From JAGORM01 sp964406795 (GTDB lineage: Bacteria; Patescibacteriota; Microgenomatia; Levybacterales; GWA1-39-11): a DNA stretch of 64,000 nt. Under the pieces are notes generated by a model. It did not search any database, was not told where the DNA came from, and worked only from the letters and a program-made list of their open reading frames with translations. The stretch lies in assembly GCA_964406795.1 (NCBI GenBank), contig CAYOTA010000006.1, positions 1-64,000 on the forward strand, given 5' to 3'. Made by a program: the position numbers and the translations under genes. Position 1 is the stretch's first letter. Every line of letters starts with the position of its first letter. Below, piece after piece: positions 61,432-64,000 of the stretch.

Positions 61432-62730
61432 GTGATAATCAAAGACATCCAGGCTATCCAAATTCTAGACTCCCGAGGAAATCCAACAATTCGCACATTT
61501 ATAATGCTTAACGATGGTTCAAGGCACGTTTCAAGTGTCCCCTCTGGCGCGTCTACAGGCTCCAAAGAAGCATATGAGTTGCGAGACGATAACTTACCCG
61601 TCTATGGAGGTAAAGGCGTTTTAAAGGCCGTCACAAACGTGAATACCATAATAAAAAATGCTTTGGTGGGGAAAAATGCAGAATTACAAGAAGTTGACAA
61701 AATTTTAGTGTCACTGGACGGAACTGAGAATAAGCAAAGCTTGCAATCCTCGGCTTCGCCTGCGGGCTTAAAAAGTAAGCTTGGCGCAAATGCAATTCTT
61801 TCAGTTTCCATGGCTGCTACTCGCGCGGCAGCACACACGCAAGGACTACCACTTTGGCAATTTCTGAACTCTTATTATTTCAATATTCCACATTCTACAT
61901 TCGCTATTCAGCCTTCCTTTCCTCAGCTTATGGTAAACATCATTAATGGAGGACTCCATGCCAATTGGAATCTGGATATTCAGGAATTTATGATAGTCCC
62001 AAACGTCACTACTCCAACTGAGTCAATCAGGATTGCATCAGAAATCTTTCACATGCTTGGAAAATTATTAAAAGATAAAAACATGTCAAGCCTAGTGGGA
62101 GATGAGGGCGGCTACTCTCCTCAATTAACTTCGAATGAAAATGCATTTCACATAATTTTAGAGGCAGCGTCAAATATAGGATATGAAAATGTGACTGACT
62201 ATAGATTTGCAATTGACGCAGCAGCTAGTGAATTCTATAAGGGTGGAAAATATGTGTTAAGCAAAGAAAATAAATCACTCTCGTCAGAAGACTTAACTGC
62301 ATATTATGCTGAAATTGGGCAAAAATACAAGATTTTGTCATTTGAAGATGCCTTTTCAGAGGAAGATTACGGTGCACACAAAAAGTTTACAAAAATGGCA
62401 AAAGAGTTTCATTTTACGTCTATTGGAGATGACCTATTTTGTACCAACACAGCATTAATCAAGCAAGGGATCATTGATAACTGGGCAAACGGGGTTTTGA
62501 TAAAACCAAACCAAATTGGAACGGTAACGGAGACATGCGAGGCGATAAACATAGCCAAACAAGCGGGATTTAAAATTGCAGTAAGCCACAGATCGGGTGA
62601 AACTGAAGACACTTTTATCTCTGACCTAGCCTACTCCTGTGCTGCTGACTTTCTAAAAGCAGGCTCCATGTCCAGATCTGAACGCCTCTCCAAATACAAC
62701 CGTTTACTTGAAATAGAATGCAATCTTTAG
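61432..62730 (+). CDS. eno: Enolase
   Basis: 432 residues, GTG start. Converts 2-phosphoglycerate to phosphoenolpyruvate. Active-site landmarks are intact: SGASTGSKEAYELRD, the catalytic Glu in GDEGGYSP, metal ligands in FAIDAAASEF, SFEDAFSEED and GDDLF, Lys in LIKPNQIG, VSHRSGETEDTFI, and Lys in LKAGSMSRSERL. An insert of 13 residues (QSLQSSASPAGLK) interrupts the usual DGTENKSKLGANAIL stretch; its DNA looks like a dispersed palindromic repeat. Neighbour of phosphoglycerate mutase. Confidence 0.95.
   Translation: MIIKDIQAIQILDSRGNPTIRTFIMLNDGSRHVSSVPSGASTGSKEAYELRDDNLPVYGGKGVLKAVTNVNTIIKNALVGKNAELQEVDKILVSLDGTENKQSLQSSASPAGLKSKLGANAILSVSMAATRAAAHTQGLPLWQFLNSYYFNIPHSTFAIQPSFPQLMVNIINGGLHANWNLDIQEFMIVPNVTTPTESIRIASEIFHMLGKLLKDKNMSSLVGDEGGYSPQLTSNENAFHIILEAASNIGYENVTDYRFAIDAAASEFYKGGKYVLSKENKSLSSEDLTAYYAEIGQKYKILSFEDAFSEEDYGAHKKFTKMAKEFHFTSIGDDLFCTNTALIKQGIIDNWANGVLIKPNQIGTVTETCEAINIAKQAGFKIAVSHRSGETEDTFISDLAYSCAADFLKAGSMSRSERLSKYNRLLEIECNL
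61735..61773 (+). repeat. In-frame 39-bp insertion in enolase
   Basis: Inserted between ENK and SKLGANA with ends AAGCAAAGC and GGGCTTAAAA-like flanks, richer in G+C than the gene. The length is a multiple of three and the reading frame continues. Confidence 0.6.
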
Positions 62731-62904
62731 CTATTTCCTTCCGCTTCTGGTGATTCTTCGCATATTGCGCCTAGCTTGTGTTTCTGGCTTAACAAATGGA
62801 ACTCCGGGGAACTGTTTTATAAACTGTATCTTCACCCGGTCTGCTTCCCCACGGGCTCTATGCCCGCCCTTATCTGAATAGTGTCCACCTATTTCATTTT
62901 TCAT
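62731..62904 (-). CDS. Small basic protein (57 aa), tail-to-tail with enolase
   Basis: Starts at the ATG at 62904 and ends directly beside the enolase stop. Charged and Gly-rich start (MKNEIGGHYSDKGGHRARGE), middle VKIQFIKQFPGVPFVKP and a very basic end (RRNMRRITRSGRK). Could bind nucleic acid. No family recognised. No clear ribosome-binding site. Confidence 0.5.
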   Translation of the reverse strand: MKNEIGGHYSDKGGHRARGEADRVKIQFIKQFPGVPFVKPETQARRNMRRITRSGRK

Positions 62905-63006
62905 AAATATCTGGGCAGATTTTTGAAATATACACCATGCTTAATGATTGTCGCAAGAAGGAATTCTTGATTCTACATGATACATGATACATAATACTTT
63001 ATACAT

Positions 63007-63636
63007 ATGGCTTATTTAGTACTCGTTCGTCACGGATTATCTGAATACAATAAACAAGGCCTATGGACAGGCTGGACAGATGTCTCACTTGCAAAAGAAG
63101 GCATAGAACAGGCTCGGAAAACTGGTGAAGAGCTAAAAGATATTCCCTTAGACTATGCGTATGCGTCAGACTTAAAGCGCACACAGGAAACGCTTCATGA
63201 AATTCTCCAAATTACCCAGCAATTCCCGGAAATAATAACTGACAAAGCGTTTAATGAGCGTAATTATGGTATTTACACAGGGAAAAATAAATGGGAGGTA
63301 CAGAAAGAAGTTGGTGAGGAAAAATTTCAAATGATTAGAAGACAATGGGACTACCCTATTCCTGAGGGAGAATCCTTAAAACAAGTTTACGACCGTGAGG
63401 TACCCTACTTTACAGAACAGATCCTACCTAAAATTAAAGAGGGGAAAAATGTAATTATTGCGTCTTCAGGTAATCCGTTACGCGCGCTGGTTAAACACCT
63501 GGAAAACATCCCTGATTCTGAAATATCTAAGCTGGAAATTGGAACTGGCGAAGCATATGTATACCAAATAGATACCGAGGGAAAAGTACTAAAGAAAGAG
63601 ATACGCGGAGCAAATCCCAACAAAGGTAAAGTGTAA
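63007..63636 (+). CDS. Phosphoglycerate mutase-like protein (dPGM family), second catalytic His missing
   Basis: 209 residues against about 250 for GpmA. N-terminal phospho-His motif VLVRHGLSEYN (His9) with GLWTGWTDVSL, SDLKRTQET and FNERNYGIYTG as in cofactor-dependent mutases. The segment that should read AAHGNSLRALVKHL reads ASSGNPLRALVKHL, so the second catalytic His (His184 in E. coli numbering) is Ser154. The loop of about 30 residues before that region is also shortened. With enolase it marks lower glycolysis, but activity as a normal mutase is uncertain. Confidence 0.88.
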   Translation: MAYLVLVRHGLSEYNKQGLWTGWTDVSLAKEGIEQARKTGEELKDIPLDYAYASDLKRTQETLHEILQITQQFPEIITDKAFNERNYGIYTGKNKWEVQKEVGEEKFQMIRRQWDYPIPEGESLKQVYDREVPYFTEQILPKIKEGKNVIIASSGNPLRALVKHLENIPDSEISKLEIGTGEAYVYQIDTEGKVLKKEIRGANPNKGKV

Positions 63637-63644
63637 TTCGAGGT

Positions 63645-63664
63645 CCTGCCTGCCGCCAGGCAGG
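63645..63664. repeat. G+C-rich palindrome (CCTGCC/GGCAGG family)
   Basis: CCTGCCTG and CAGGCAGG pair around CCGC, followed by AAAAA. Same family as the palindrome at 13887-13910. Confidence 0.6.
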
Positions 63665-63698
63665 AAAAACCCACTAGCCGGAAAAGTGTAACCCTACA

Positions 63699-63727
63699 TT
63701 GCTATTTAGCCTCAATTTTGCTATATT
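63699..63727 (+). promoter_or_regulatory. Promoter, leaderless gene at right edge
   Basis: TTGCTA, 17-base spacer and TATATT with an extended -10 (TGC). The hexamer ends seven bases before the ATG at 63735. Confidence 0.55.
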
Positions 63728-63734
63728 ACTGGCT

Positions 63735-64000
63735 ATGACAAGTTTAGAAAAAGGGGCTTCACAATCCCCTCATGTAAATGAGGCGCTACAACCACCTGCA
63801 CTCCCAGTTATAACCGTTGATAAGGTACAAGGCATGCTTGGAACAGAAACTACATTTAGAAAATTTCAACCAGTCACAAAAACATGGATACAAATGACCG
63901 CATTTCTAGGAATACCACCTGGTACTATTGTTGATTCTAAAACACTCATAGACGATATAGAACGCACTTGGGGAGTTCGATTTCCAAGTCTTAATTTGAG
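63735..64000 (+). CDS. Unknown protein (partial, runs off right edge)
   Basis: First 88 residues only. Pro/Ala-rich disordered start (QSPHVNEALQPPALPVITVD), then a soluble segment with WIQMTAFLGIPPGTIVD and ERTWGVRFPSLNL. No signal peptide. Not recognised. Confidence 0.6.
   Translation, partial: MTSLEKGASQSPHVNEALQPPALPVITVDKVQGMLGTETTFRKFQPVTKTWIQMTAFLGIPPGTIVDSKTLIDDIERTWGVRFPSLNL

Overview
The window looks like a chromosomal contig from an uncultured, A+T-rich bacterium of the Candidate Phyla Radiation (Patescibacteria), most plausibly a Microgenomates-type lineage. This is inference. It rests on the very large repeat-rich surface proteins, a Gram-positive-like envelope gene set without outer-membrane genes (DUF11 protein with a PNTG tail, TagA/WecG glycosyltransferase, LysM-M23 peptidase), a com-type DNA uptake locus, several apparently leaderless promoters, and in-frame or intergenic palindromic repeats. 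No rRNA is present to settle the placement.

Layout. 1-3788 (minus): a giant surface protein running off the left edge, with two N-terminal helix-turn-helix domains and one membrane anchor. 4221-10489: an F-type ATPase operon in the order c-like, b, delta, alpha, gamma, beta, epsilon. It has no subunit a, and the c-like subunit carries a secreted ectodomain and no membrane carboxylate. 10481-14015: HNH gene abutting tRNA-Thr(UGU), a G+C-rich island of small orphan genes with a repeated leader, a structured RNA candidate, a broken tRNA 3' end and tRNA-Thr(CGU). 14425-23378: NRAMP-like transporter, UppP, small HTH gene with decayed copies, TagA, MreB, PEGA protein and a two-component pair. 23443-30315: HAD phosphatase, the comEA/comEC/metallo-hydrolase set, and a leucyl-tRNA synthetase carrying an inserted serine-hydrolase domain. 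30377-40655: membrane and secreted proteins, a second giant surface protein whose cytoplasmic part is built of integrase-type DNA-binding domains, and an O-antigen-ligase/TPR protein. 41152-45117: M23 peptidase, Rho (with an assembly gap in a tandem repeat), secreted DUF11 protein. 45592-47991: a second G+C-rich island of orphan membrane and secreted proteins. 48376-52645: glycosyltransferase and large membrane protein. 52646-64000: small RNA candidate, PIN-TRAM protein, RadA, S1-like protein, membrane proteins, S2P protease, two paralogous membrane proteins, enolase and phosphoglycerate mutase, and a gene running off the right edge.

How they may work together. The strongest theme is coupling between the cytoplasm and a large extracellular protein layer. 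Both giant proteins have putative DNA-binding domains inside, one membrane helix, and homologous repeat modules outside. Their mRNAs share a leader hairpin whose stem differs by compensatory changes. The ectodomain on the ATPase c-like subunit is homologous to a domain in the second giant protein. The ATPase keeps intact alpha/beta nucleotide sites but, as far as this window shows, has no ion-conducting parts. A rotary ATPase turning or energising an extracellular structure, instead of pumping ions, is the most interesting untested reading.
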